DNA from: an uncultured Lachnospira sp. | Lineage (GTDB): Bacteria > Bacillota > Clostridia > Lachnospirales > Lachnospiraceae | Reading direction: 5' to 3' | Assembly (NCBI GenBank): GCA_900772425.1 | Contig: CAAHEK010000084.1 | Coordinates: forward strand, 1 to 7,288 | DNA: 7,288 nt | Shown here: one piece after another, positions 1 through 6,380 of the stretch | How positions within the stretch are numbered: position 1 is the stretch's first letter | Layout: the number at the start of each line of letters is the position of its first letter | The notes under the pieces: generated by a model | Database searches by the model: none | What the model was told of the DNA's origin: nothing | Seen by the model: only the letters and a program-made list of their open reading frames with translations | Translations under genes and position numbers: made by a program

Positions 1-105
1 GAGAGCGGCGGAAAAGTAGACTTTACAATCGGAAGCGCTCTTGATCTGTTTGGAGGAAAAATTCCATATGCAGAAGTTTGTAGTTACTGTTCACTCCCGT
101 GTTAA
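1..105 (+). CDS. hisA: HisA, eukaryotic-type phosphoribosylformimino-AICAR ribotide isomerase, C-terminal end (partial)
   Basis: Frame 1 is open from the window edge to a TAA at 103-105, giving the last 34 residues of a protein whose start lies outside the window. The stretch VDFTIGSALDLFGG (residues 6-19 of the fragment) resembles the last phosphate-binding segment of the eukaryotic-type HisA family, where a TxGSxLDIFGG motif sits near the C-terminus, as in yeast His6. HisA converts ProFAR to PRFAR in step four of histidine synthesis and is a cytoplasmic TIM barrel. A tail of about 15 residues after the motif fits the family length, so this looks like the natural end and not a truncation. 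No terminator is evident between it and the secA promoter. Identification rests on one short motif, so the family is probable, not certain. Confidence 0.68.
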   Translation, partial: ESGGKVDFTIGSALDLFGGKIPYAEVCSYCSLPC

Positions 106-151
106 TCACTCTGCTTGTAAATCCGCAGAATGTTAACACTCTATGAAGTTG

Positions 152-180
152 TTGAATTCAAGAGCGGATAGTGATAGAAT
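152..180 (+). promoter_or_regulatory. Predicted vegetative (SigA-type) promoter for secA operon
   Basis: A -35 box TTGAAT (152-157) and a -10 box TAGAAT (175-180) are separated by 17 bases. The -10 is extended by TG at 172-173 (TGaTAGAAT). The -10 differs from TATAAT at one position and the -35 from TTGACA at two. Transcription would start near 187, leaving a leader of about 55 bases before the secA ATG at 242. This is inferred from consensus match and spacing only. Confidence 0.6.
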
Positions 181-220
181 GTAGAACAGAGTGGAATTTC
201 AGACCAAAATCAAAATTCAG

Positions 221-228
221 AGAAGGAG
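221..228 (+). promoter_or_regulatory. Ribosome binding site deciding the secA start
   Basis: AGAAGGAG is the only strong Shine-Dalgarno sequence ahead of secA. It lies 13 bases before the ATG at 242, somewhat further than the usual 5-10. It sits downstream of the alternative GTG at 191, so it can serve only the ATG at 242. Confidence 0.7.
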
Positions 229-241
229 TAATTGCGGAAAT

Positions 242-2809
242 ATGAATATTATAGAAAAGATTTTCGGAACTCACAGTGAGAACGAGCTGAAACGAATTTA
301 TCCGATCGTAGATCGCATCGAGGCACTGGGACCGGAGATGGAGGCGCTTTCAGACGAAGAACTTCGAGGAAAGACAAAAGAATTTAAAGAAAGACTTGCC
401 AAAGGTGAGACGCTTGATGATATACTTCCTGAAGCTTATGCAGTTGTAAGGGAAGCAGGTAAGAGAGTACTTGGAATGGAACATTATTATGTTCAGATTA
501 TCGGTGGAATAATTCTTCATCAGGGACGTATTGCTGAGATGCGTACAGGTGAAGGTAAGACACTTGTTTGTACACTTCCTGCATATCTTAATGCACTTAC
601 AGAAGAAGGAGTTCTTGTAATTACAGTTAATGATTATCTTGCAAAGCGTGATGCTGAATGGATGGGTCAGATACATAGATTTTTAGGACTTACAGTCGGC
701 ATTGTCCTTCACGATATGAAAGATGATGAAAGAAGAGATGCATATGCATGTGATATTACATATGTAACTAATAATGAACTTGGCTTTGATTATCTTCGTG
801 ATAACATGGCTATTTATAAAGAGCAGCTTGTACTTAGAAACCTTAAGTACTGCATTATTGATGAGGTCGATTCAGTACTTATTGATGAGGCAAGAACACC
901 TCTTATTATTTCAGGACAGAGCGGAAAGTCAACTAAGCTTTATGAATTGTGTGATGTACTTGTACGTCAGTTACAGCGTGGTGAATATAAGGGCGAGATG
1001 ACCAAGATGCAGGCAATTATGCAGGAAGAGGCTGAGGAAGATGGAGACTTCATAGTTAATGAGAAGGACAAGGTAGTAAACCTTACAGAACAGGGTATTC
1101 ACAAGGTTGAGCAGTTCTTCCATATAGATAATTATGCTGATATTGAGAATCTTGAAATACAGCATAATGTTACACTTGCATTACGTGCGCATAACCTTAT
1201 GTTTAAGGACAAAGATTATGTAGTAAAGGATGACGAAGTTCTTATCGTAGATGAATTTACAGGACGTATTATGCCAGGTAGAAGATACTCAGACGGATTG
1301 CATCAGGCAATAGAAGCCAAGGAACATGTAAAGGTTAAGAGAGAGAGTAAGACATTGGCAACAATTACATTCCAGAACTTCTTTAATAAGTTTGAGAAAA
1401 AGGCAGGTATGACCGGTACAGCTATCACAGAAGAAAAGGAATTCCGTGAGATTTATAACATGGACGTAGTTGAAGTTCCAACTAATAAGCCGGTAATCCG
1501 TGTGGACTATAATGATGCTGTATTTAAGACAAAGAAGGGCAAGTTCCATGCAGTTGTTGAATCGGTTAAGGAGTCTTATGAAAAGGGACAGCCTGTACTT
1601 GTTGGTACAATAACAATTGAAACTTCCGAGCTTTTAAGTGAAATGCTCAGAAAAGAAGGAATACCTCATAATGTATTAAATGCTAAATATCATGAGAAGG
1701 AAGCTGAGATAGTTGCAGAAGCAGGCAGACATGGTGCTGTTACAATTGCGACTAACATGGCTGGTCGAGGAACTGATATTAAGCTTGATGATGAAGCGAG
1801 AGCAGCAGGTGGTCTTAAGATAATCGGAACAGAAAGACATGAGAGCAGACGTATAGATAATCAGTTAAGAGGACGTGCCGGAAGACAGGGAGACCCTGGT
1901 GAATCAAGATTTTATATCTCACTTGAAGATGATCTTATGAGACTCTTTGGACAGAAGAGACTTATGGATGCATTTGAAATGGTTAAGATTGATGAATATG
2001 AACAGCTGGAACATAAGATGCTCAGCAAGGCAATAGAGACAGCACAGAAGAAGATAGAAACTAATAACTATGGTGTGAGAAGTCATTTGCTTGAATATGA
2101 TCAGGTAATGAATGAACAGCGTGAAATTATGTACGCTGAAAGAAGAAGAGTTCTTGATGGCGAGAGCATGAGAGGCTCAATAATGAAGATGATTACAGAT
2201 TTTGTAGAAGGCGTTATCAACAGATGTGTTGGTGATGATAAGGATGCTGCAGAATGGAATTATGATGAAATCAATGAATTATTGCTGCCAACAATTCCAC
2301 TTGCGCCTGTTAAATATCAGGATAACATTAATAAGAAGAATGAGCTTATACATGATTTAAAAGAGAAAGCTGTTAAGTTCTATGAGGAGAAAGAATCTTT
2401 ATTCCCTGAAGAAGAACAGATGAGAGAATTAGAGAGGGTTATTCTTCTTAAGGTTATTGACAGAAAGTGGATGGACCATATTGATGACATGGATCAGCTC
2501 AAGCAGGGTATTGGTTTACAGGCATATGGACAGAGAGATCCTGTTGTACAGTATAAGATGATGGCATACGATATGTTCAATGAGATGACAGAGGGAATTA
2601 CTGAAGATACAGTAAGACTTCTTATGCATATTCAGGTTGAACAGAAAGTAGAAAGAGAGCAGGTTGCCAAGGTTACAGGAACCAATAAGGACGAAGGACC
2701 TTCAGTAAAGGCGCCTGTAAAGAGAGTTGATAAGAAAATATATCCTAATGATTTATGTCCATGCGGAAGCGGTCTTAAATATAAGAACTGCTGTGGAAGA
2801 AAGGCATAA
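242..2809 (+). CDS. secA: SecA, preprotein translocase motor ATPase
   Basis: The product (855 residues) is the cytoplasmic/peripheral motor that uses ATP to push unfolded preproteins through the SecYEG channel. The motifs run in the expected order: Walker A MRTGEGKT (100-107), Walker B DEVD (207-210) followed by [20 protein letters not shown] (389-394) at the start of NBD2, [11 protein letters not shown] (503-513), and the arginine-finger motif [13 protein letters not shown] (541-553). The helical scaffold/wing region carries [15 protein letters not shown] from residue 743. After a charged linker, the C-terminus is a zinc-binding SEC-C motif with Cys839, Cys841, Cys850 and Cys851. Length matches Firmicute SecA (about 840-860). 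I chose the ATG at 242 over an in-frame GTG at 191: family members begin [12 protein letters not shown], the ribosome binding site lies between the two, and the GTG falls almost on the predicted transcription start. prfB follows 30 bases later, a common secA-prfB pairing in Firmicutes. Confidence 0.98.
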   Translation: MNIIEKIFGTHSENELKRIYPIVDRIEALGPEMEALSDEELRGKTKEFKERLAKGETLDDILPEAYAVVREAGKRVLGMEHYYVQIIGGIILHQGRIAEMRTGEGKTLVCTLPAYLNALTEEGVLVITVNDYLAKRDAEWMGQIHRFLGLTVGIVLHDMKDDERRDAYACDITYVTNNELGFDYLRDNMAIYKEQLVLRNLKYCIIDEVDSVLIDEARTPLIISGQSGKSTKLYELCDVLVRQLQRGEYKGEMTKMQAIMQEEAEEDGDFIVNEKDKVVNLTEQGIHKVEQFFHIDNYADIENLEIQHNVTLALRAHNLMFKDKDYVVKDDEVLIVDEFTGRIMPGRRYSDGLHQAIEAKEHVKVKRESKTLATITFQNFFNKFEKKAGMTGTAITEEKEFREIYNMDVVEVPTNKPVIRVDYNDAVFKTKKGKFHAVVESVKESYEKGQPVLVGTITIETSELLSEMLRKEGIPHNVLNAKYHEKEAEIVAEAGRHGAVTIATNMAGRGTDIKLDDEARAAGGLKIIGTERHESRRIDNQLRGRAGRQGDPGESRFYISLEDDLMRLFGQKRLMDAFEMVKIDEYEQLEHKMLSKAIETAQKKIETNNYGVRSHLLEYDQVMNEQREIMYAERRRVLDGESMRGSIMKMITDFVEGVINRCVGDDKDAAEWNYDEINELLLPTIPLAPVKYQDNINKKNELIHDLKEKAVKFYEEKESLFPEEEQMRELERVILLKVIDRKWMDHIDDMDQLKQGIGLQAYGQRDPVVQYKMMAYDMFNEMTEGITEDTVRLLMHIQVEQKVEREQVAKVTGTNKDEGPSVKAPVKRVDKKIYPNDLCPCGSGLKYKNCCGRKA

Positions 2810-2826
2810 TAAGACAAGTAATATAT

Positions 2827-2833
2827 AAGGGGA
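2827..2833 (+). promoter_or_regulatory. Ribosome binding site supporting the TTG start of prfB
   Basis: AAGGGGA ends 6 bases before the TTG at 2840. This ideal spacing, and the absence of any nearby in-frame ATG or GTG, supports the rare start codon. Confidence 0.75.
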
Positions 2834-2839
2834 AACACA

Positions 2840-3958
2840 TTGGTAGAATTAGATCAGTACAGATTAAAGTTATCATCGTATGAAAAACCTTTAGAGCAGA
2901 TTAAGCAGTCACTGGATCTTGATAACAAACAGAAACGAATAGAAGAGCTGGAGGCACTTATGGAGGCTCCGGGCTTTTGGGATAATCCTGAGGAATCCCA
3001 GAAGTCCATGAAAGAATTGAAGGATTTAAAGTCATCATTTGAAAAATATGATGAATTAAAAAGAGGTCTTGAGGATTCTAAAACATTAATAGAAATGGCG
3101 GAGGAAGAGAATGATGATTCTCTTCTTCCTGAAATTGAAGAAGAAGTAAACGGTTTTGAAGAAAAGCTTGAAAATTTAAGAATAGAAACACTTCTTTCCG
3201 GTGAGTATGACAAATGCAATGCTATTCTTACATTGCATGCAGGTGCAGGTGGAACAGAAAGCTGTGACTGGTGCCAGATGCTTTACAGAATGTATACAAG
3301 ATGGGCAGAAAGACATGGCTATACTACTGAAACGATTGACTATCTTGAAGGTGAAGAAGCAGGGATTAAGTCAGTTACAATAGAAATTTCAGGGGATAAT
3401 GCCTACGGACATCTGAAATCAGAGCATGGTGTTCACAGACTTGTGCGAATTTCACCATTTAATGCTGCTGGAAAAAGACAGACATCGTTTGTATCGTGTG
3501 ATGTTATGCCGGATATAGATGAAGACATTGATATTGAAATTAATGATGATGATTTAAGAATTGATACGTATCGTTCAAGCGGTGCAGGTGGACAGCATAT
3601 TAATAAGACATCATCAGCTATAAGAATTACACATTTGCCAACAGGAATAGTTGTTCAGTGCCAGAATGAAAGATCCCAGCATCAGAACAAGGATAAAGCA
3701 ATGCAGATGTTAAAAGCCAAGTTATATCTTATGAAGCAGGAAGAAAATGCGCAGAAATCATCAGATATAAGAGGCGATGTAAAAGATATTAATTTTGGAA
3801 ACCAGATAAGAAGTTATGTGCTTCAGCCATATACAATGGTTAAAGATCACAGAACTAATAAAGATATAGGAAATGCTCAGAATGTTCTTGACGGAGGAAT
3901 AGATCCTTTTATCAATGCATATCTTACATGGATAAGCACAGGAAAGAAAGAGGAATAA
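2840..3958 (+). CDS. prfB: Peptide chain release factor 2 (RF2)
   Basis: The 372-residue product recognises UGA and UAA in the ribosomal A site and triggers hydrolysis of peptidyl-tRNA. Residues 1-110 are a charged helical domain. The RF2 anticodon-like tripeptide SPF is at 205-207 (context HRLVRISPFNAAGKRQ), which separates it from RF1 (PxT). The catalytic GGQ loop is at 250-252 (SSGAGGQHINK). Both motifs fall at the same residue numbers as in E. coli RF2. Residue 246 is Ser, not the Thr of E. coli K-12. Many bacteria need a +1 programmed frameshift near codon 25 (CTT TGA C). Here the equivalent codons 24-26 read TCA CTG GAT (2909-2917) in one continuous frame, so that autoregulatory site is absent. 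The start is TTG. The gene follows secA by 30 bases and precedes cheW by 36. Confidence 0.97.
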   Translation: MVELDQYRLKLSSYEKPLEQIKQSLDLDNKQKRIEELEALMEAPGFWDNPEESQKSMKELKDLKSSFEKYDELKRGLEDSKTLIEMAEEENDDSLLPEIEEEVNGFEEKLENLRIETLLSGEYDKCNAILTLHAGAGGTESCDWCQMLYRMYTRWAERHGYTTETIDYLEGEEAGIKSVTIEISGDNAYGHLKSEHGVHRLVRISPFNAAGKRQTSFVSCDVMPDIDEDIDIEINDDDLRIDTYRSSGAGGQHINKTSSAIRITHLPTGIVVQCQNERSQHQNKDKAMQMLKAKLYLMKQEENAQKSSDIRGDVKDINFGNQIRSYVLQPYTMVKDHRTNKDIGNAQNVLDGGIDPFINAYLTWISTGKKEE

Positions 3959-3984
3959 ACATAAGCTTATTAAGCAGCTGGAAT

Positions 3985-3990
3985 GGAGGA
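3985..3990 (+). promoter_or_regulatory. Ribosome binding site deciding the cheW start
   Basis: GGAGGA lies 4 bases before the ATG at 3995. An upstream in-frame ATG at 3983 overlaps this site and has no good ribosome binding site of its own. Confidence 0.75.
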
Positions 3991-3994
3991 TACA

Positions 3995-4465
3995 ATGGCA
4001 GATTACATGAAACCGGTAGTGTTTAAACTTGGAAAATATGAATATGGTGTGGATATTGAACTGGTTCAGTCGATTGAAAAAGGAATCAATATTGTTCCTG
4101 TTCCTAATTCTAATGAGTATATAAGCGGAATTGTTAATCTTAGAGGTGAAGTAATTCCAGCGTATAATCTTAAAAAGAAATTCAATGTCCGGACAGGAAC
4201 ATCTGATAACGAAAGTACGATAATAGTTTCTCTTCCTGAGGTAAAACTTGCATTGGAAGTAGACGAGGTGCTTGAAATAAGTGATATAGATGCTGGCAAG
4301 ATAGTGCCTATGCCAATACTTGTAAAAGGAAAGGATACAGAATATCTTGACAGAGTCGCTAATTCAGATGGACAGCTGATAATTCTGCTTGATATTAAAA
4401 AGCTCCTTAATGAAGAAGAAACAGCAGGCGTAAAAGAGTTTACCGAACAACTTGCAGATAAATAA
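3995..4465 (+). CDS. cheW: CheW-family chemotaxis scaffold protein
   Basis: The 156-residue product is a single CheW-like (SH3-type beta-barrel) domain. The family couples methyl-accepting chemotaxis receptors to the kinase CheA in membrane-associated arrays. The hallmark segment GIVNLRGEVIPAYNLKKKF begins at residue 45, with the conserved Asn-Leu-Arg-Gly at 48-51 in the receptor/CheA contact region. A second conserved stretch, LALEVDEVLEI, lies around residues 86-96, and the chain ends in a variable charged tail. There is no receiver domain, so it is CheW and not CheV. No cheA, receptor or other che gene is in the window, so it is an orphan lying between prfB (36 bases away) and malQ (25 bases away). 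The ATG at 3995 was chosen by ribosome binding site placement; an ATG at 3983 would add four residues. A paralogue serving a special receptor cluster is possible. Confidence 0.92.
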   Translation: MADYMKPVVFKLGKYEYGVDIELVQSIEKGINIVPVPNSNEYISGIVNLRGEVIPAYNLKKKFNVRTGTSDNESTIIVSLPEVKLALEVDEVLEISDIDAGKIVPMPILVKGKDTEYLDRVANSDGQLIILLDIKKLLNEEETAGVKEFTEQLADK

Positions 4466-4490
4466 TATTTAAAGTGAAAGGTCGGGGCAT

Positions 4491-6101
4491 ATGAGCACAA
4501 AGTTTAAAAGAAGCGCAGGAATATTGATGGCTGTAAGTTCACTGCCATCTCCTTACGGAATAGGAACATTTGGTAAAGATGCATATGAATTTGTAAATTT
4601 CGTGAGAGATTGCAATCATAAATATTGGCAGGTACTGCCACTCGGACCAACTACATATGGTGACAGTCCATATCAGTCATATTCTGCATTTGCCGGAAAT
4701 CCATATTTTATAGATATAGACACATTAATAGAAGAAGGAATGCTCACAAAGTCATATGTTTTATCTAAGGACTGGGGAGATGGATGTGTTCCTGTTAACG
4801 TATCAGAAGAGGATGCCCTGAATGGTAATTATCCACATAACAAAGACGGATATCTTGGTGATGACCGTTATGTAAGTTATGAGAAGATGTTTAATGTCAG
4901 GTTTGATGTCTTGAGGACAGCGTATGACCGATATAAGGAGATTTATCTTGAAAGCAAGGTAAAGCTTGCAAAAGGACTTCCTGAATATAAGAAATTTGAT
5001 AACTTTGTTAAAGATAACAGTGACTGGCTTGAAGACTATGCACTGTTCATGGCTCTTAAAATACATTTTAATTATTCATCGTGGTCAGAATGGGATGAAG
5101 ATATTAAATTCAGAAAAGAAGAAGCTGTTAAAAAATATAAAGAAGAACTTTCAGATGAGGTTAATTTCTGGAGATTTTTACAGTATCAGTTCTATAAGCA
5201 GTGGAGTGCATTAAAGGCTTATGCTAACAGCTTAGGAATAGAGATAATTGGTGATATACCTATATATGTTGGATATGACAGCGTTGATGTCTGGGCTGAT
5301 ACGTCAGATTTTCAGCTGGATGAGAATCTTACACCAATCAAGGTTGCGGGTGTTCCACCTGATGCATTTTCTGATGCGGGTCAGAAGTGGGGAAACCCTT
5401 TATATGATTGGGATAAAATGCAAAAAGACAATTACAGCTGGTGGAGAAGAAGAATGGAAGCTTCATGCAGGCTGTATGACGTTATAAGAATAGACCATTT
5501 TATCGGCATTGAAAAATATTACACAATACCTGCCGATATGCCGGATGCAAGATGCGGAAGCTATGAAAAAGGCCCCGGACAGAAGCTTTTGGATGTAATT
5601 AATGAAGCTATAGGGGATAATAAGATAATTGCAGAGGATTTAGGAGTTGAGGTTCCGGAGGTTGAAGATCTTCTTGAGAATAATGGATATCCGGGAATGA
5701 AAGTTCTTGAATTTGCATTTGGCGGAGACAGAAAGAATCCTCATCTTCCATATAATTATAAAAGTAATTGTGTATGCTATGGTGGAACACATGATAATGA
5801 AACACTTATGGGATATTTTAATGACAGAAATGATTATGAGTTAGGATATGCGTTTGACTATCTTGATACAAGGGACAGATACAAAATGGTAGATAATGTT
5901 TTCAGAACAGCATATTCAAGTGTTGCTGTGCTTACTGTTTTTGCTGTTCAGGATATATTGAAGCTGGATAACAGAGCCAGAATGAATTTTCCATCAAGCA
6001 TGGGAAATAACTGGAAGTGGAGATTGCAAAAAGGACAGCTTAGTAATCAGAATGTCACAGATATGAGATACCTTGCAAGTGTATTTGACAGGGAGAAATA
6101 G
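4491..6101 (+). CDS. malQ: 4-alpha-glucanotransferase (amylomaltase, GH77)
   Basis: The 536-residue product transfers alpha-1,4-glucan segments between maltodextrins (disproportionation), releasing glucose during maltose, starch or glycogen use. The N-terminal signature SAGILMAVSSLPSPYGIGTFG (residues 8-28) and the segment WQVLPLGPTTYGDSPYQSYSAFAGNP are typical of GH77. The catalytic residues are visible: nucleophile Asp335 in RIDHF, acid/base Glu382 in IIAEDLG, and transition-state stabiliser Asp435 in GTHDNE. The 47-residue gap between the first two equals that in Thermus amylomaltase (Asp293, Glu340). Length matches the compact Thermus/plant DPE1 type, not the roughly 690-residue E. coli MalQ with its extra N-terminal domains. 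No signal peptide is present, so the enzyme is cytoplasmic. GAAAGG (4476-4481) is a usable ribosome binding site 9 bases before the ATG. It is the last gene of the apparent secA-prfB-cheW-malQ operon. No glycogen or maltose transport gene is adjacent in the window. Confidence 0.97.
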   Translation: MSTKFKRSAGILMAVSSLPSPYGIGTFGKDAYEFVNFVRDCNHKYWQVLPLGPTTYGDSPYQSYSAFAGNPYFIDIDTLIEEGMLTKSYVLSKDWGDGCVPVNVSEEDALNGNYPHNKDGYLGDDRYVSYEKMFNVRFDVLRTAYDRYKEIYLESKVKLAKGLPEYKKFDNFVKDNSDWLEDYALFMALKIHFNYSSWSEWDEDIKFRKEEAVKKYKEELSDEVNFWRFLQYQFYKQWSALKAYANSLGIEIIGDIPIYVGYDSVDVWADTSDFQLDENLTPIKVAGVPPDAFSDAGQKWGNPLYDWDKMQKDNYSWWRRRMEASCRLYDVIRIDHFIGIEKYYTIPADMPDARCGSYEKGPGQKLLDVINEAIGDNKIIAEDLGVEVPEVEDLLENNGYPGMKVLEFAFGGDRKNPHLPYNYKSNCVCYGGTHDNETLMGYFNDRNDYELGYAFDYLDTRDRYKMVDNVFRTAYSSVAVLTVFAVQDILKLDNRARMNFPSSMGNNWKWRLQKGQLSNQNVTDMRYLASVFDREK

Positions 6102-6128
6102 AATTACCCTCTACTTTTGAATAAAAGA

Positions 6129-6157
6129 TGTAAAATAGTACTTTTATACTATTTACA
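6129..6157 (+). repeat. Inverted repeat after malQ, overlapping the next promoter
   Basis: The arms TGTAAAATAGTA (6129-6140) and TACTATTTACA (6147-6157) are complementary apart from one bulged A, with a 6-base spacer. No T-tract follows, so it is a poor intrinsic terminator, although it could protect or end the malQ mRNA. Its right arm covers the predicted -35 box (6152-6157), so it could equally be an operator for a DNA-binding regulator. Its role is not determined. Confidence 0.5.
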
Positions 6158-6179
6158 CAAGCTTGAAAGGTGATATACT
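6152..6179 (+). promoter_or_regulatory. Predicted promoter for the riboswitch-CAP protein transcript
   Basis: TTTACA (6152-6157) and TATACT (6174-6179) are spaced by 16 bases. The -10 is extended by TG at 171-172 of the same thousand (6171-6172). Transcription would begin near 6186, just ahead of the aptamer. No SigD-like motility promoter (TAAA plus GCCGATAA) was seen. Confidence 0.6.
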
Positions 6180-6200
6180 TATATCATAAGGAAACAAAAG

Positions 6201-6280
6201 CATATTTTGGCAAAGCAATTGAAAAATTGTGACGCAAAGCCAAGGGTCTTCTCCGAAAGGAATGACAGCCGGTTGCATCT
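6201..6280 (+). ncRNA. Cyclic-di-GMP-I (GEMM-I) riboswitch aptamer
   Basis: The core matches the GEMM-I consensus by eye. GGCAAAGC (6209-6216) leads into a hairpin GCAATT/AATTGT (6215-6220 with 6225-6230) capped by a GAAA tetraloop (6221-6224). The invariant GACGCAAAGCC (6231-6241) follows. A second arm has stem TCC/GGA (6252-6254 with 6259-6261) and loop GAAA, with GTC/GAC below it. The closing segment is GCCGGTTGC (6268-6276). Aligned to the Vibrio Vc2 RNA, the ligand contacts are G6210 (G20), A6237 (A47) and C6276 (C92). A G at the first position predicts c-di-GMP, since the cGAMP-binding variants carry A there. The outer P1 helix is weak and its ends are approximate. A terminator and an exported-protein gene lie directly downstream. 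Confidence 0.93.
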
Positions 6281-6284
6281 TCAG

Positions 6285-6318
6285 AATTCATCATAACGCA
6301 AATATGATGATATGAATT
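6285..6318 (+). repeat. Hairpin between aptamer and terminator
   Basis: AATTCAT (6285-6291) pairs with ATGAATT (6312-6318), then CAT (6292-6294) with ATG (6307-6309) across a two-base bulge, leaving a 12-base loop. It fills the linker between aptamer and terminator and may act as a spacer or be part of the expression platform. Confidence 0.5.
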
Positions 6319-6325
6319 TAAACTA

Positions 6326-6357
6326 AAGCATCCGGTTAACGGATGCTTAATTTTTTT
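6326..6357 (+). terminator. Intrinsic terminator acting as riboswitch expression platform
   Basis: A perfect 9-bp stem AAGCATCCG/CGGATGCTT (6326-6334 with 6340-6348) with a 5-base loop is followed by AA and seven Ts (6351-6357). It lies between the aptamer and the ribosome binding site of the next gene. Readthrough at this point would therefore decide expression. Whether c-di-GMP raises or lowers termination cannot be settled by eye. Confidence 0.88.
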
Positions 6358-6380
6358 CTTTATAGACGGGAGATGCAATT

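Noticed and set aside
121..169. ATCCGC/GCGGAT inverted repeat between hisA and secA
   Set aside because: Only 6 bp with a 37-base gap and no T-tract; likely chance, not a hisA terminator.
191..241. In-frame GTG start adding 17 residues to SecA
   Set aside because: The GTG lies a few bases from the predicted transcription start and has no ribosome binding site. The strong AGAAGGAG lies after it, and SecA proteins begin at the downstream Met.
3954..3971. AATAA/TTATT hairpin and ATAAGCTTAT palindrome between prfB and cheW
   Set aside because: Very short AT-rich stem without a T-tract; not a credible terminator or operator.
3983..3994. Earlier ATG start for cheW
   Set aside because: It overlaps the GGAGGA ribosome binding site that serves the ATG at 3995, and has only weak upstream signal itself.
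4066..4500. 144-residue minus-strand open frame opposite cheW
   Set aside because: It is antisense to a clear CheW gene, is rich in Ser/Ile as expected of a shadow frame, and shows no recognisable domain.
6163..6187. Alternative promoter using TTGAAA (6163-6168) as -35
   Set aside because: Spacing to TATACT is 5 bases and to TATCAT (6182-6187) is 13, both too short. TTTACA with TATACT at 16 bases fits better.
6184..6378. 64-residue minus-strand open frame across the riboswitch
   Set aside because: It covers structured RNA elements on the plus strand and has no recognisable features.
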